Shown: positions 8,923 to 17,760, counted from the first letter of the stretch. The stretch is DNA of 64,000 nt from Sphingomonas sp. (GCF_030145815.1 NZ_JAIXHL010000001.1:248001-312000), one strand, 5' to 3'. The notes: generated by a model not told the origin, from the letters alone. Numbers and translations are program-made.

Positions 8923-10044
8923 TTAGCGGCAGGAACGCGCGGCCTGTGCCGCTTCGTCGGCGATGCGATCGGCGATTGCGACGTCGATCGGACCCAGAAG
9001 TGCGCCGTCGCCCAGACCGTGGCCCTTGTCCGGATGGATGGTGATGCGGGCATTGTTCCCCAGCGCGGCGCGGAGCGGCGGTTCCTGAAGGTGCGGGGCA
9101 GTCTGTGAATCGACCGTGCCCCAGTGCAGGAACACCGGCACCTTCCACCGCGCCAGCATGGTCGCCGGGCTGGCAGCATCGGTGAACCAGCTCTTCCACC
9201 AGCTCGCTTTTGCCATCGGCGTGTCGGCATTCGGATAAGGGGCATCGTCGGCAAGGTTGAGGGCGGCGGTCTTGTGCAGACCATAGGCTGTAGCCTGTGC
9301 CCCGCGCACGGCCGCGATCTGCTCCGGCGTCCAGGCCTGGCCGTCCGGCGGCAGCAGCGGGGTGATGGTCCCGGCGAAGGAGGAGGGCGTCTGCTTCCAG
9401 CGCGCCTCCACCTCTGACTTGGTGACGCGGCCGTCCCCGTCGGCGTCCATTTGTTCGAGCGAATAGGCGTCGCGGCCGCTGATCTGCCAGCGCACCGTTT
9501 CGAGTGGCGAGATGCCGACTGCGCCGAGCCCGATGACTGCGAGCGGTGCCGGTGCGCCGCTTTCCGCCAGCCGGGCGATGTGCAGCGTGCCTTCCGAATG
9601 GCCGAGCAGGATCACGCAGCGCGCGCCCAGTCCCTGCTTTGCCAAGGCCCAGCGATAGACGGCGTTGAGGTCGTCGCGCTGGCTCTGTGTAGTGGACGAG
9701 CCGGAGACCGGCTTGTCGAGCAACTCGGCGCCGGACTTGCCGAAATTGACCCCGCGGCGGTCGTAGCGGACTGCGGCAAGCCCGCGGGCCGTGAAACGCA
9801 TCGCCAGATCCTTGAACAGCCGGTCCCGCTCGGTCCCGGAGGCGCCGAAACGCACATCGCGGTCGAACAGGCCGGTGCCGGCGGACATCACCACTGCGAC
9901 ACGCGGTTTGCCGCCGCTGGGCAGGTCGGCCTGGCCGTGGATGCTGGTGCCGTCGGTGGACTGCACGGTGAATTCCTGGACAATCGGTTCTTGAGCGCCG
10001 ACGCTGGCGAGCAGGGTGGCGGCGAGCAGAATTGCCTTGGCCAT
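8923..10044 (-). CDS. Exported alpha/beta hydrolase with an inserted EF-hand loop
   Basis: 373 residues with a signal peptide to about residue 17. It has the alpha/beta-hydrolase fold with GHSEGT (Ser150) as nucleophile elbow and HPDKGHGLGD near the C-terminus supplying the catalytic His. In the lid region, residues 200-211 spell a canonical calcium loop (DADGDGRVTKSE: Asp at 1, 3 and 5, Gly at 6, Glu at 12). GGAGG stands before ATG 10044. The start lies four bases after the stop of the HTH gene, so the genes are co-translated. Calcium-dependent stability or activity is an inference. Confidence 0.87.
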   Translation of the reverse strand: MAKAILLAATLLASVGAQEPIVQEFTVQSTDGTSIHGQADLPSGGKPRVAVVMSAGTGLFDRDVRFGASGTERDRLFKDLAMRFTARGLAAVRYDRRGVNFGKSGAELLDKPVSGSSTTQSQRDDLNAVYRWALAKQGLGARCVILLGHSEGTLHIARLAESGAPAPLAVIGLGAVGISPLETVRWQISGRDAYSLEQMDADGDGRVTKSEVEARWKQTPSSFAGTITPLLPPDGQAWTPEQIAAVRGAQATAYGLHKTAALNLADDAPYPNADTPMAKASWWKSWFTDAASPATMLARWKVPVFLHWGTVDSQTAPHLQEPPLRAALGNNARITIHPDKGHGLGDGALLGPIDVAIADRIADEAAQAARSCR

Positions 10045-10047
10045 GGC

Positions 10048-10251
10048 TCAATCCTCCTTCGAGGGATTGGTGAATATGTCTTCGATCGTCAGGCCGAACA
10101 GGTCGGCGATCTTGAAGGCCAGTGGCAGCGAGGGGTCGTAGCGGCCGGTTTCGATCGCATTGACGCTCTGTCGGGACACTTCGAGGCGCTCGGCTAGGTC
10201 CTGCTGACTCCATTCGCGTTCGGCGCGGAGGACGCGGAGGCGGTTCTTCAT
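10048..10251 (-). CDS. Small XRE/Cro-type transcriptional regulator
   Basis: 67 residues, all of it one helix-turn-helix domain: MKNRLRVLRAEREWSQQDLA, VSRQSVNAIETGRYDPS, LAFKIADLFGLTIEDIF. This is the compact HTH_3 protein commonly paired with a small membrane protein. Its ATG overlaps the TGA of the upstream membrane-protein gene (ATGA), so translation is coupled. The likely target is its own promoter, where two copies of a 17-bp repeat sit (10686-10736). Inferred role: repressor of the four-gene operon. Confidence 0.92.
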   Translation of the reverse strand: MKNRLRVLRAEREWSQQDLAERLEVSRQSVNAIETGRYDPSLPLAFKIADLFGLTIEDIFTNPSKED

Positions 10252-10664
10252 GCGTCGTCCTCCGACTTGCGGTTGCGCAGGGCGGAGACGCACTGGCTGA
10301 CGCCCCAGATGCCGCACCAGATCGGAAAGCCCAGCATCGTCGGGAAATGCGGGACTGCGCCGCCGAACTCGAGGAAGCCCCAGATGCTCATGATCGCCAG
10401 CAGGCCGCCCAGGCCGATCATCATGTGGCGGACGATCTGCGCCCGGAGATATTCGTCGGTCTCTTCAACAACATAGAGGCCGAGGACGGCGATGATGCCG
10501 ACCAGTGGCAGGGCCGGCAGGACCGAGAGCAGGCCGAGCAGCGCGCCGGTGGGCTGGCTGTCGCGGATCACCCAGGTCGTGATGAACAGCGTGGCGACAT
10601 AGACCGCGATCAGCGGCATGAACCGGGCGATGTAGCGCCGACCGGCGGGGGTGGTGTTGCGCAT
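10248..10664 (-). CDS. Small integral membrane protein preceding the HTH regulator
   Basis: 138 residues with about four transmembrane segments (FMPLIAVYVATLFITTWVI, LLSVLPALPLVGIIAVLGLYV, MMIGLGGLLAIMSIWGFLEF, MLGFPIWCGIWGVSQCVSAL). The loop VVEETDEYLR between segments two and three is conserved in membrane proteins partnered with small XRE regulators. ATG 10664 has AAGGGAG upstream. It is the first gene of the operon. It may sense a membrane state or modulate the regulator; that is speculative. Confidence 0.78.
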   Translation of the reverse strand: MRNTTPAGRRYIARFMPLIAVYVATLFITTWVIRDSQPTGALLGLLSVLPALPLVGIIAVLGLYVVEETDEYLRAQIVRHMMIGLGGLLAIMSIWGFLEFGGAVPHFPTMLGFPIWCGIWGVSQCVSALRNRKSEDDA

Positions 10665-10685
10665 TGGAAAGCTCCCTTGTTCAAA

Positions 10686-10736
10686 TGACAAGTGAGCTTT
10701 ACGCCGATTCGCTGCGAAGTGTCAACCGAGCTTTAC
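10686..10736 (-). promoter_or_regulatory. Probable promoter and operator of the HTH/hydrolase operon
   Basis: Read on the minus strand, TTGACA (10725-10720) is a good -35 box, with GTAAAG 17 bases downstream as a possible -10. A 17-bp direct repeat, 14 of 17 identical, occupies 10686-10702 and 10720-10736, starts 34 bp apart (about three helical turns); the second copy covers the -35. This is how an autorepressor site would look. Binding by the operon's own HTH protein is inferred. Confidence 0.5.
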
Positions 10737-10747
10737 AAAAAGATTGC

Positions 10748-12142
10748 CTACCTTTCCAAATCGTCGAGGATGCTTTGCGCGATCTGGCTGAGCGTGTCGT
10801 CCCTTGCCCCCATGATGACGATGCGATCACCGGGCCTCGCGATCGCGGCGAGGTGGGCGGCGGCGGCGGCGCGGTCGGGGATGTGGCGGGCGTCGCGGCC
10901 GGTGGCGGCGATGTCGGCGATGATGTCGGCGCTGGTCACTTCACGCGCGACGGTGCCGCCCTGATAGACCGGATCGGGGAGGATCAACTGGTCGTCGGCG
11001 CCCAGTTTTTCGGCGAACATCGCGACGAGTTCGCGGCGCATCACCTTGAGCGGCCCGTAGCCGTGCGGCTGGAACAGCGCGAGGACGCGACCGGGAAAGG
11101 CGTGGAGCGTGTCGAGCGTCGCGCCGATCTTCTCGGGGTTGTGCCCGAAATCGTCGATCACCGCGACGCCGTTGGCGGTGCCGACCAGCTCGAAGCGGCG
11201 GCGCAGGCCGGTGAAGCCCTGGATCGCATCGCATACGGCGTCGGGGTCGAGTCCGGCGGCGATGCATGCGCCGATCGCGGCGAGGGCGTTGGCGACATTG
11301 TGGGTGCCGGGGACCGAGAGGCGGATGCGGCGGGTGGTGCCGTCCATCGTCAGGTCGAAGCTGATCGCAAAGGGCTCGGGTGAGAGATTGCGGGCGGACA
11401 GGTCGGCGGCGGCATCGACCGCGAAGGTCCGGGTGCGGGCCGGGTCGAGCGCCTTGGCCAGCGCCGCGCTTTCGGTATCGCCGATGTTGACGATGGTGGT
11501 GCGCGCCTTTCCGGCGAAATCGCCGAATAGAGCGCGCAATTCCTCGAGGCTCTTGTGGTCGAGGCTGACATTGTTGAGCACCGCGACGTGCGGGGTGTAG
11601 AGCGCGATCGATCCGTCGCTCTCGTCCACCTCGCTGACATAGAGGTCGCCGCCGCCGACCAGGGCGCTGGCGAACGGTGCCTCGGGCCGGACGAAATTCT
11701 TCATCACCGCGCCGTTCATCACCGTTGGATCGCGGTCGAGGCTGTGCAGGATCCACGCGATCATGCCAGTGACGGTCGACTTGCCGCTGGTCCCGGCGAC
11801 GCCGATCGACAGCGGGGCGGCGTTGAACAGCTTTGCGTTCAATTCGGCGCGGGTCATGCGCGGGCAGCCGAGCTTGGCCGCCTGAACCATGTCGGGGACG
11901 GTGTCCTCCACTGCGGCGGAGGCGATCACGACCTGATCGGGCGAAGTGATACCGCTGCCGTCCTGAGCGAACAGGTCGATGCCGAGCGAGCGCAGCGCGT
12001 CGAACTTGGCGGGGAGGCGGCCGGAATCGAGGCTGCGGTCCGAGCCGGCGACGCTCGCGCCCTGGCCAGCGAGGATCATCGCGAGCGGCATCATGCCGCT
12101 GCCGCCGATCCCGACGAAGAAATGGGGTTTGCCGTTGTGCAT
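10748..12142 (-). CDS. Mur ligase family protein (Mpl/MurC-like)
   Basis: 464 residues with full Mur-ligase architecture: Rossmann start GIGGSGMMPLA, ATP-binding P-loop GTSGKST (117-123), central ligase domain, and C-terminal domain with FGHNPEKI. The length matches Mpl, which rejoins recycled murein tripeptide to UDP-MurNAc. The P-loop has Ser where MurC/Mpl usually have His (GTHGKT), so this is a distinct subfamily. The neighbouring divergent LD-carboxypeptidase favours peptidoglycan recycling over de novo synthesis. ATG 12142 is chosen; a GTG two codons upstream is possible. Subfamily assignment moderate. Confidence 0.82.
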   Translation of the reverse strand: MHNGKPHFFVGIGGSGMMPLAMILAGQGASVAGSDRSLDSGRLPAKFDALRSLGIDLFAQDGSGITSPDQVVIASAAVEDTVPDMVQAAKLGCPRMTRAELNAKLFNAAPLSIGVAGTSGKSTVTGMIAWILHSLDRDPTVMNGAVMKNFVRPEAPFASALVGGGDLYVSEVDESDGSIALYTPHVAVLNNVSLDHKSLEELRALFGDFAGKARTTIVNIGDTESAALAKALDPARTRTFAVDAAADLSARNLSPEPFAISFDLTMDGTTRRIRLSVPGTHNVANALAAIGACIAAGLDPDAVCDAIQGFTGLRRRFELVGTANGVAVIDDFGHNPEKIGATLDTLHAFPGRVLALFQPHGYGPLKVMRRELVAMFAEKLGADDQLILPDPVYQGGTVAREVTSADIIADIAATGRDARHIPDRAAAAAHLAAIARPGDRIVIMGARDDTLSQIAQSILDDLER

Positions 12143-12195
12143 TGTCACAGGCTATCGCGGGTTCGGAGACAGGGGGCAAGCATGTCCCACGTCCG

Positions 12196-12276
12196 CTCGC
12201 CCTGAGCTTGTCGAAGGGCCGTTCTTCTTCGACGGATCGAGCAGAAAGAACGGTGCTTCGACAAGCTCAGCATGAG
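12196..12276. repeat. Interspersed inverted repeat (ctgagcttgtcgaag family)
   Basis: Arms of 15 bp (12202-12216 and 12256-12270) are perfect complements. Inside them CCGTTCTT (12219-12226) pairs with AAGAACGG (12246-12253). Related copies lie at about 28.1, 32.5, 34.2 and 40.6 kb. This one sits in the divergent promoter region between the Mur ligase and the LD-carboxypeptidase. Confidence 0.85.
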
Positions 12277-12297
12277 CGTGAACAAGCGAGGGAAGCT

Positions 12298-13113
12298 ATG
12301 CGGATCGGCGTCGTCGCACCGGCACGGACAGTCAGCGCGGAATCGGCGGCGCGGATGCAGGCGTTCATGGCGCTGTATTGGCCGGCGCACGAGATCGTGT
12401 TCCATCCGCAATGCTTCTTGACCGAGGGGCATTTCGCCGGGCCGGACGAGGTTCGCGCGGCGGCGTTTCTGGAATTCGCCAATGACGCAGGCTTCGACGC
12501 GATCTGGTTCGCGCGGGGTGGATACGGCTCCAACCGCATCCTCGATGTCGCGATGCCGCAGCTGGGGGCGGCGGCGAAGACCAAGACCTATGTCGGTTAC
12601 TCCGACATGGGGTTCATGCTGGGTGCGCTCTATGCGCGGCGGATCGGGCGGCAGGCGCATGGATCGATGGCGAGCGCCATGGGGGTCAACGACAAGGGCA
12701 CCGACGCGGGCTGGGTGCTGAGCTGGCTGATCGACGGCAAGCGCGACGGGCTGGAGCCGACGCTGGACGGGCGCCCGGCGGCGGCGTTCAACCTGTCGAT
12801 CCTGGCGGCGATGATCGGCACGCCGTGGCTGCCCGACCTGACCGACCATGTCCTGCATATCGAGGAGGTCGGCGAACCGATGTACCGGATCGACCGGATG
12901 CTGTTCCAGATGGCGCATGCCACCCAGTTGCAGGGCATCGCTGGAGTGCGGCTGGGCGCGGTGACCGACATGGTCGATAATGACGTGCCGTTCGGCGAAT
13001 CGCTGGAACAGGTCATCATCCGCTGGTGCCGCGAGATGGGGGTGCCGTATCTGGGGCGGTCGGGCATCGGGCATATCGCGCTCAACCGGGTGGTGCCGTT
13101 CGGGGTGATTTGA
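12298..13113 (+). CDS. LD-carboxypeptidase (peptidase family S66)
   Basis: 271 residues. S66 enzymes remove the terminal D-Ala from murein tetrapeptides in the cytoplasm, making the tripeptide that Mpl reuses. Visible motifs are ARGGYGSNRIL, the nucleophile segment YVGYSDMG, HIEEVGEPMYRIDRML, and the C-terminal His-containing GIGHIALNRVVPFG. There is no signal peptide, as expected. GAGGGAAG precedes ATG 12298; the longer frame upstream runs through the intergenic repeat and is not coding. Divergent from the Mur ligase gene. Confidence 0.9.
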   Translation: MRIGVVAPARTVSAESAARMQAFMALYWPAHEIVFHPQCFLTEGHFAGPDEVRAAAFLEFANDAGFDAIWFARGGYGSNRILDVAMPQLGAAAKTKTYVGYSDMGFMLGALYARRIGRQAHGSMASAMGVNDKGTDAGWVLSWLIDGKRDGLEPTLDGRPAAAFNLSILAAMIGTPWLPDLTDHVLHIEEVGEPMYRIDRMLFQMAHATQLQGIAGVRLGAVTDMVDNDVPFGESLEQVIIRWCREMGVPYLGRSGIGHIALNRVVPFGVI

Positions 13114-13691
13114 GGTCGGGGCTGACAGCTGCCGGACGAAGCGGACAAGAATAAGCGTGTTTCGGGGTGAAGCGACCGCGAGGGGACGGGTTCGCGCCGG
13201 GTGGGCGACTGTGACGCGACAGCTGGGCGACGGGCTGACACCAGCGGCGCGACTTTGGCGCGCCGGGTAGGCGACTGCGATACGACCGGTTCGCGACCGC
13301 GACGCGACACCGGGGCGACGGGTGCGCGACCGTGGAGCGTCGCGTTTTAGGCGGGTGTTTTCGGGCGGGGTGCGCATCGACCAGTTTATGCGCTTTTTGG
13401 GGGTTTGTAGGAAAGGGAGTTCGGCGGCGAGGCCAAACCTTCCGTCGCCCCGGCCTTAAGCCGGGGGCTAGCTGCCTTGGCCGGTCGAAGAAGCCGGGCC
13501 CCGGGTCAAGCCCGGGGCGACGATAAGGGATCGGTAAACCTGCTGAGCCTCGACCGCCGCGCTTGTGGCGGGGTGCGCCCCGGCATGGGGACCGTGGTGA
13601 CCATGGGGCTGTGATCGCGCTCAGGGTTTGAAGAAGCCGAAGCAGAAGAAGACCCTCCCCAACCCCTCCCGCAAGCGGGAGGGGCTAGCGA
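13114..13691. repeat. 578-bp gene-free, repeat-rich intergenic region
   Basis: No credible gene is seen. From 13165 to 13335 the sequence is a degenerate series of gcgac/cgcgac units; a 28-nt segment at 13193-13220 recurs at 13259-13286 with four differences. From 13443 to 13520 a large imperfect palindrome has outer arms gtcgcccc/ggggcgac, of the same type as 14840-14870 and 18849-18873. A 10-bp perfect hairpin (13663-13684) lies just before the stop of the minus-strand lipoprotein gene and may terminate it. Confidence 0.7.
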
Positions 13692-14213
13692 TTAGTCGCA
13701 GAGTATGTCCGTTGGCTCGCCCAGCGCTGCGACCAGCGCCTTCAATTGCCGGTAGTCCGCGTTGAGGGTTGCATTGTCCGGTGGTTCGAGCGCCTTCGAG
13801 CCAGACGCCTCGACGCCATTGCAGCAGAAACAGACCGAAACCGTGCCGATCTGTTTGCCGCGCGCATCATAATAGCGGAAGAAATGGTGCGGGATGAAGC
13901 ACATCATATCGTATTCGGGCGCGGCGGTGATCTTCAGGCTATCTTCGAACGCCTTGCGTTGCGCGGCGTTGAGTCGGACGCCGTTGCGCTTGTTGAGGAT
14001 TGGCTTGTTGTCCTTGGTGTAGCTGACCTCGACGAACAGACGGACTTCGGTTGCGCCGGGGAAGGGGTTGGTGACGCGGCGATCCTTGAACGGCTGAACG
14101 ATCGAGGCGGTCGCATTTGCCTGTTCCGGTTGGGCGAGCGTGTCGACCTTGCGCTCGCAGCCGGCGATCGCGAGCGCGGCGGCGAGGAGCGGGAGGATGC
14201 GGGCTGTGCTCAC
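13692..14213 (-). CDS. Lipoprotein of unknown function
   Basis: 173 residues. The N-terminus has a lipobox (LAAALAIAGC, Cys about residue 19), so the protein is probably membrane-anchored. Mature features include CFIPHHFFRYYD, a cysteine-rich VSVCFCCNGVEA and a terminal Cys (TDILCD), suggesting disulfides or metal binding. The GTG start at 14213 overlaps the TGA of the VOC gene (GTGA), indicating translational coupling. I do not recognise the family. Confidence 0.72.
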   Translation of the reverse strand: MSTARILPLLAAALAIAGCERKVDTLAQPEQANATASIVQPFKDRRVTNPFPGATEVRLFVEVSYTKDNKPILNKRNGVRLNAAQRKAFEDSLKITAAPEYDMMCFIPHHFFRYYDARGKQIGTVSVCFCCNGVEASGSKALEPPDNATLNADYRQLKALVAALGEPTDILCD

Positions 14214-14557
14214 GCTTCCCGCCCCACGCGCACCAATGTGCCGTCGGGGTCGCTGACGGCGAATTCGTACATGCCCCAAGGCTTCAAATGTGGCGCGCCG
14301 GGTTCGATGATCTGGTCGCGGACGCGGTTGGCGATGGCGTCGACGTCTTCGGCGTAGAGGTAGAGGCTGAAGGGGTTTTCGGGGGCTTGGGGCGTGGTGG
14401 GTTCGTGGCGCAAATGGAGGTGCCAGCCCTTGCCGTCGCTGAGCATGCGGTAATGGCCCCAGTCGCTGTCGAGGATGAGGCCGAGGCGCTGGTAGAATTC
14501 GGTGCTGGCGGCGAGGTCGCGGCAGGGGAGGATGGTGACGATGTGGTGGTCGGACAT
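14210..14557 (-). CDS. VOC family protein (glyoxalase/bleomycin-resistance fold)
   Basis: 115 residues, a single pair of beta-alpha-beta-beta-beta units. The start HHIVTILPCRDLAASTEFYQ, central GWHLHLRHEP and ending YEFAVSDPDGTLVRVGR are typical. Potential metal ligands (His and Glu) fall at family positions. Substrate unknown; small VOC proteins include lyases, dioxygenases and ligand-binding proteins. First gene of a two-gene unit with the overlapping lipoprotein gene. Confidence 0.85.
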   Translation of the reverse strand: MSDHHIVTILPCRDLAASTEFYQRLGLILDSDWGHYRMLSDGKGWHLHLRHEPTTPQAPENPFSLYLYAEDVDAIANRVRDQIIEPGAPHLKPWGMYEFAVSDPDGTLVRVGREA

Positions 14558-15103
14558 GGGTGAAGGGTAGCGTGGGGGCGGGGGAAGAAGAAGGGTGATT
14601 CACGCGAAGGCGCTAAGGCGCGAAGAAGGGTGTTCACGCGGAGGCGCGGAGGCGCGGAGATGTTGTCTTGCTTTGCGGCGTCAGCCGCTCTTCTCGGCGT
14701 TGCGTCTGTTGGCGGCGGTTGGAATGGAAGGCCGCTGGCGCGGCAAGCGATCCGTCTCTGCGCCTCCGCGCCTCCGCGTGAACAAATCTTCTTCTTCTTC
14801 TTCTTCTCTTCGCGTCTTCGCGTGAACAACTCAAAATCAGCCCGGCCCCGGCTCAAGGCCGGGGCGACGAAGGGGGACTAGCGATGCGGAGCTGCTTGCC
14901 CTATCTGCGTCGCATGGCCGTTCGTTTCGCCAGCACTACCACCACTACTCCCGCCGCGGCGGGAGGGTTTGGCGTGCGCGGCTAGAGCCGCACCGCCGCC
15001 CTCTTGCCCGGGATCGGGTGAGATGGCGCTGCTCCCCTACGATCCTGCCTCTTTTCTAGCGTCGCCGTGGCGTGCATAGGCACGTCAAACATGCAGGACT
15101 GAT
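14558..15103. repeat. 546-bp gene-free region with nested inverted repeats
   Basis: A 23-bp segment at 14632-14654 is perfectly complementary to 14761-14783, and an outer ttcacgcgaaggcg-type arm (14599-14612) pairs imperfectly with about 14811-14826, making a long nested palindrome around a roughly 105-bp centre. A (CTT)n tract fills 14787-14808. 14840-14870 is one arm of the gtcgccccgg family. The remainder to thrS contains a ccgccgcggcgg palindrome near 14955 and no gene that I can support. Confidence 0.75.
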
Positions 15104-17104
15104 ATGGCGCAGCTTCTTTCGATCACGCTTCCCGATGGCTCCGTGCGGCAGGTCGTGCCGGGGACTACGCCTGGCGACATTGCCGCTGCGATCGGCCCGG
15201 GGCTGGCCAAGGCGGCGATTGCCGCGCGGGTCGATGGTGAGCTTCGCGATATCAACCGGCCGCTGGAGGCGGATGCGAACCTTGCGCTGGTGACGGCGCG
15301 GGACGAGGCGGATGCGCTGGAGCTGGCGCGGCATGACTTTGCGCACATTCTGGCCGAAGCGGTGCAGGAACTGTTCCCAGGGACGCAGATTACCTTTGGC
15401 CCGGCGACCGATGACGGGTTTTACTATGACGTGATGGCTCCGGCGCCGCGTGCGCCCTTCTCGATGGAGGATCTGCCCGCGATCGAGGAGAAGATGCGCG
15501 AGATCATTCGCGCCGACAAGCCGCTGCGCCGTGAGGTGTGGAGCCGGCAGGCGCTGATCGACCGCTGGACTGCGCAGGGCGAGCGCTTCAAGGCGGAATG
15601 GGCGAAGGAACTGCCCGAGGGCGAGGAACTGACGGTCTATTGGTCGGGCGACGACTGGCTGGACATGTGCCGCGGGCCGCATCTGGCATCGACCGGGAAG
15701 CTCGATCCGCAGGCGTTCAAGCTGATGCGCGTTGCGGGAGCCTATTGGCGCGGCGACCAGAAGAATGCGCAGCTGACGCGCATCTATGGCACGGGCTGGC
15801 TCAACAAGAAGCAGCTCGACGCGCATCTTCACAAGCTGGAGGAAGCGGCCAAGCGCGACCATCGCAAGCTGGGCGCGGAGATGGACCTGTTCCACCTGCA
15901 GCAGGAAGCGCATGGCAGTGTGTTCTGGCACCCCAAGGGATACATGGTGTGGCGTCAGCTCGAGGCGTATATGCGCCGCGCGATCGACGCGGCGGGCTAT
16001 CGCGAGGTCAAGACGCCGCAGGTGATGGACGCGCGCCAGTGGGAGCAGTCGGGCCATTGGGGCAAGTATCGCGAGAATATGTTCGTGATCCCCGACGAAG
16101 TGCCGAACGTCGACGATGAAGGCCCGGTGATCAGCGGCGAGGCCGACTGGATGGCGCTCAAGCCGATGAACTGCCCGGCGCATGTGCTGATTTTCCGGCA
16201 GGGGCTGAAGAGCTATCGCGAGCTGCCGCTGCGGCTGTACGAGAATGGCTGTTGCCACCGCAACGAGCCGCATGGCGCGCTGCACGGGCTGATGCGGGTG
16301 CGGCAGTTCACGCAGGACGACGCGCATATCTTTTGCCGCGAGGACCAGATCGTCGCCGAGGTGCAGGCGTTCTGCGAGCTGGCGGATCGGGTGTATCGCG
16401 ATTTCGGCTTTACCTATTCGATCAAGCTGGCGCTGCGCCCGGAGAAGCGCTTCGGGTCGGATGCCGACTGGGACAAGGCGGAGAATGAGCTGCGCGACGC
16501 GGTGGTGCGCGCGGGGCTGGCGACCGAAGAATATGGCTGGGAAGAACTGCCGGGCGAGGGGGCCTTCTATGCGCCGAAGCTGGAATGGCATCTGACCGAC
16601 GCGATCGGGCGGACGTGGCAGGTCGGCACGATCCAGTCCGACCGCGTGCTGCCCGAGCGGCTGGATGCATCGTACGTTGGCGAGGATGGCGAGCGGCACC
16701 GGCCGGTGATGCTGCACCGCGCGATCTTTGGGTCGTATGAGCGGTTCATCGGTATCTTGATCGAGCATTTCGCCGGGCGGCTGCCGGTGTGGCTGGCGCC
16801 GGTGCAGGCGGTGGTGGCGACGATCGTGTCGGATGCCGACGACTATGCGAAGGATGCGGTGGCGAAGCTGAAAGCGGCGGGCATCCGCGTCGAGAGCGAT
16901 CTGCGCAACGAGAAGATCAACTACAAGGTGCGCGAGCATTCGCTGGCCAAGGTTCCGTATTTGCTCGTGGTCGGCAAGCGCGAGGCGGAGGAGGGGACGG
17001 TCGCCGTCCGCACGCTGGGCAGCGAGGGGCAGAAGGTGATGAGCCTCGATGATGCCATCGCGATGCTTGCGGATGCGGCGCTGGCACCCGATATGAAGGC
17101 GTAA
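15104..17104 (+). CDS. thrS: Threonine--tRNA ligase
   Basis: 666 residues, full-length class II synthetase charging tRNA-Thr. An N-terminal TGS domain (about 1-60: [21 protein letters not shown]) is followed by the editing domain with its ligands ([23 protein letters not shown]), the catalytic core with [10 protein letters not shown] carrying the zinc Cys, and a C-terminal anticodon-binding domain ([13 protein letters not shown] onward). AGGA stands just before ATG 15104. A short T-tailed hairpin ends the gene before infC. No T-box leader is visible. Confidence 0.97.
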   Translation: MAQLLSITLPDGSVRQVVPGTTPGDIAAAIGPGLAKAAIAARVDGELRDINRPLEADANLALVTARDEADALELARHDFAHILAEAVQELFPGTQITFGPATDDGFYYDVMAPAPRAPFSMEDLPAIEEKMREIIRADKPLRREVWSRQALIDRWTAQGERFKAEWAKELPEGEELTVYWSGDDWLDMCRGPHLASTGKLDPQAFKLMRVAGAYWRGDQKNAQLTRIYGTGWLNKKQLDAHLHKLEEAAKRDHRKLGAEMDLFHLQQEAHGSVFWHPKGYMVWRQLEAYMRRAIDAAGYREVKTPQVMDARQWEQSGHWGKYRENMFVIPDEVPNVDDEGPVISGEADWMALKPMNCPAHVLIFRQGLKSYRELPLRLYENGCCHRNEPHGALHGLMRVRQFTQDDAHIFCREDQIVAEVQAFCELADRVYRDFGFTYSIKLALRPEKRFGSDADWDKAENELRDAVVRAGLATEEYGWEELPGEGAFYAPKLEWHLTDAIGRTWQVGTIQSDRVLPERLDASYVGEDGERHRPVMLHRAIFGSYERFIGILIEHFAGRLPVWLAPVQAVVATIVSDADDYAKDAVAKLKAAGIRVESDLRNEKINYKVREHSLAKVPYLLVVGKREAEEGTVAVRTLGSEGQKVMSLDDAIAMLADAALAPDMKA

Positions 17105-17111
17105 CTCGCGC

Positions 17112-17131
17112 GCCACAGCGTGTGGCTTTTT
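17112..17131 (+). terminator. Probable thrS terminator
   Basis: GCCACA (17112-17117) pairs with TGTGGC (17121-17126) across a GCG loop and is followed at once by TTTTT. The stem is short but the geometry is classical. It lies seven bases after the thrS stop and separates it from infC. Confidence 0.6.
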
Positions 17132-17214
17132 CGTCAGGATCGCGCGGCGGGGCTACCCGTCCGCGCGTTCATGCGTTATCGTAAGTCGTCGAAATTATAA
17201 CAGGAGCTGTTCCT

Positions 17215-17760
17215 ATACGTCCCCCCATGTCCCGGCGCGGTTTCGCGCCCCCGGTGCCGACCGGCCCGCGCTTCAACGAATTCATCCAGTCGCCCAAGGT
17301 TCGCGTGATCGACCATGAAGGCGAGAATCTGGGCGTGATGTTCACGCGTGAGGCGATGGAACAGGCGCAGGCACTGGGTCTCGACCTGGTCGAAGTGTCC
17401 CCGAACGCGGACCCGCCGGTCGCCAAATATCTCGATGTCGGCAAGTACAAGTACGAGGCGCAGAAAAAGGCGAACCTCGCGCGCAAGTCGCAAAAGACGC
17501 AGGAGATCAAGGAGATCAAGATGCGTCCGAACATCGACGACCATGACTATGAGACCAAGATGAAGGCGGTCCACAAGTTCATCGGCGAGGGCGACAAGGT
17601 GAAGATCACGCTGCGCTTTCGCGGTCGTGAGCTGAGCCATGGGCAGCTGGGCATGAATTTGCTCAAGCGCGTGCAGGAAGACGCCGCCGAAGTGGCGAAG
17701 GTGGAAAGCTATCCGCGCATGGAAGGCCGCCAGATGCTGATGGTGCTGTCGCCCAAGTGA
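17215..17760 (+). CDS. infC: Translation initiation factor IF-3, probable AUA start
   Basis: 181 residues from the ATA at 17215. IF-3 controls start-codon fidelity on the 30S subunit. The N domain ([17 protein letters not shown]), lysine-rich linker and C domain ([20 protein letters not shown]) are all present. Start choice: AGGAG at 17202-17206 is eight bases from ATA 17215 but twenty from the first ATG (17227), and both are in frame. infC genes are known for rare AUU/AUA-type starts that IF-3 itself rejects, giving autoregulation. Conservatively the protein could start at ATG 17227 (177 residues). Confidence 0.95.
   Translation: MRPPMSRRGFAPPVPTGPRFNEFIQSPKVRVIDHEGENLGVMFTREAMEQAQALGLDLVEVSPNADPPVAKYLDVGKYKYEAQKKANLARKSQKTQEIKEIKMRPNIDDHDYETKMKAVHKFIGEGDKVKITLRFRGRELSHGQLGMNLLKRVQEDAAEVAKVESYPRMEGRQMLMVLSPK

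Noticed and set aside
12145..13377. 410-residue minus-strand frame over the LD-carboxypeptidase gene
   Set aside because: Proline/arginine-rich shadow that also runs through two intergenic repeat regions; no family features.
14787..14808. (CTT)n microsatellite
   Set aside because: A simple repeat inside a larger intergenic palindrome, not linked to any gene start; phase variation is not supported.
15091..15102. Four-codon upstream frame (M-Q-D-stop) one base before thrS
   Set aside because: It lacks its own SD and contains the thrS SD, so it is probably chance.
15056..17116. 686-residue open frame antisense to thrS
   Set aside because: It mirrors thrS in a GC-rich antisense frame, has Arg/His/Leu-rich composition and no ribosome site; thrS is unmistakable on the other strand.
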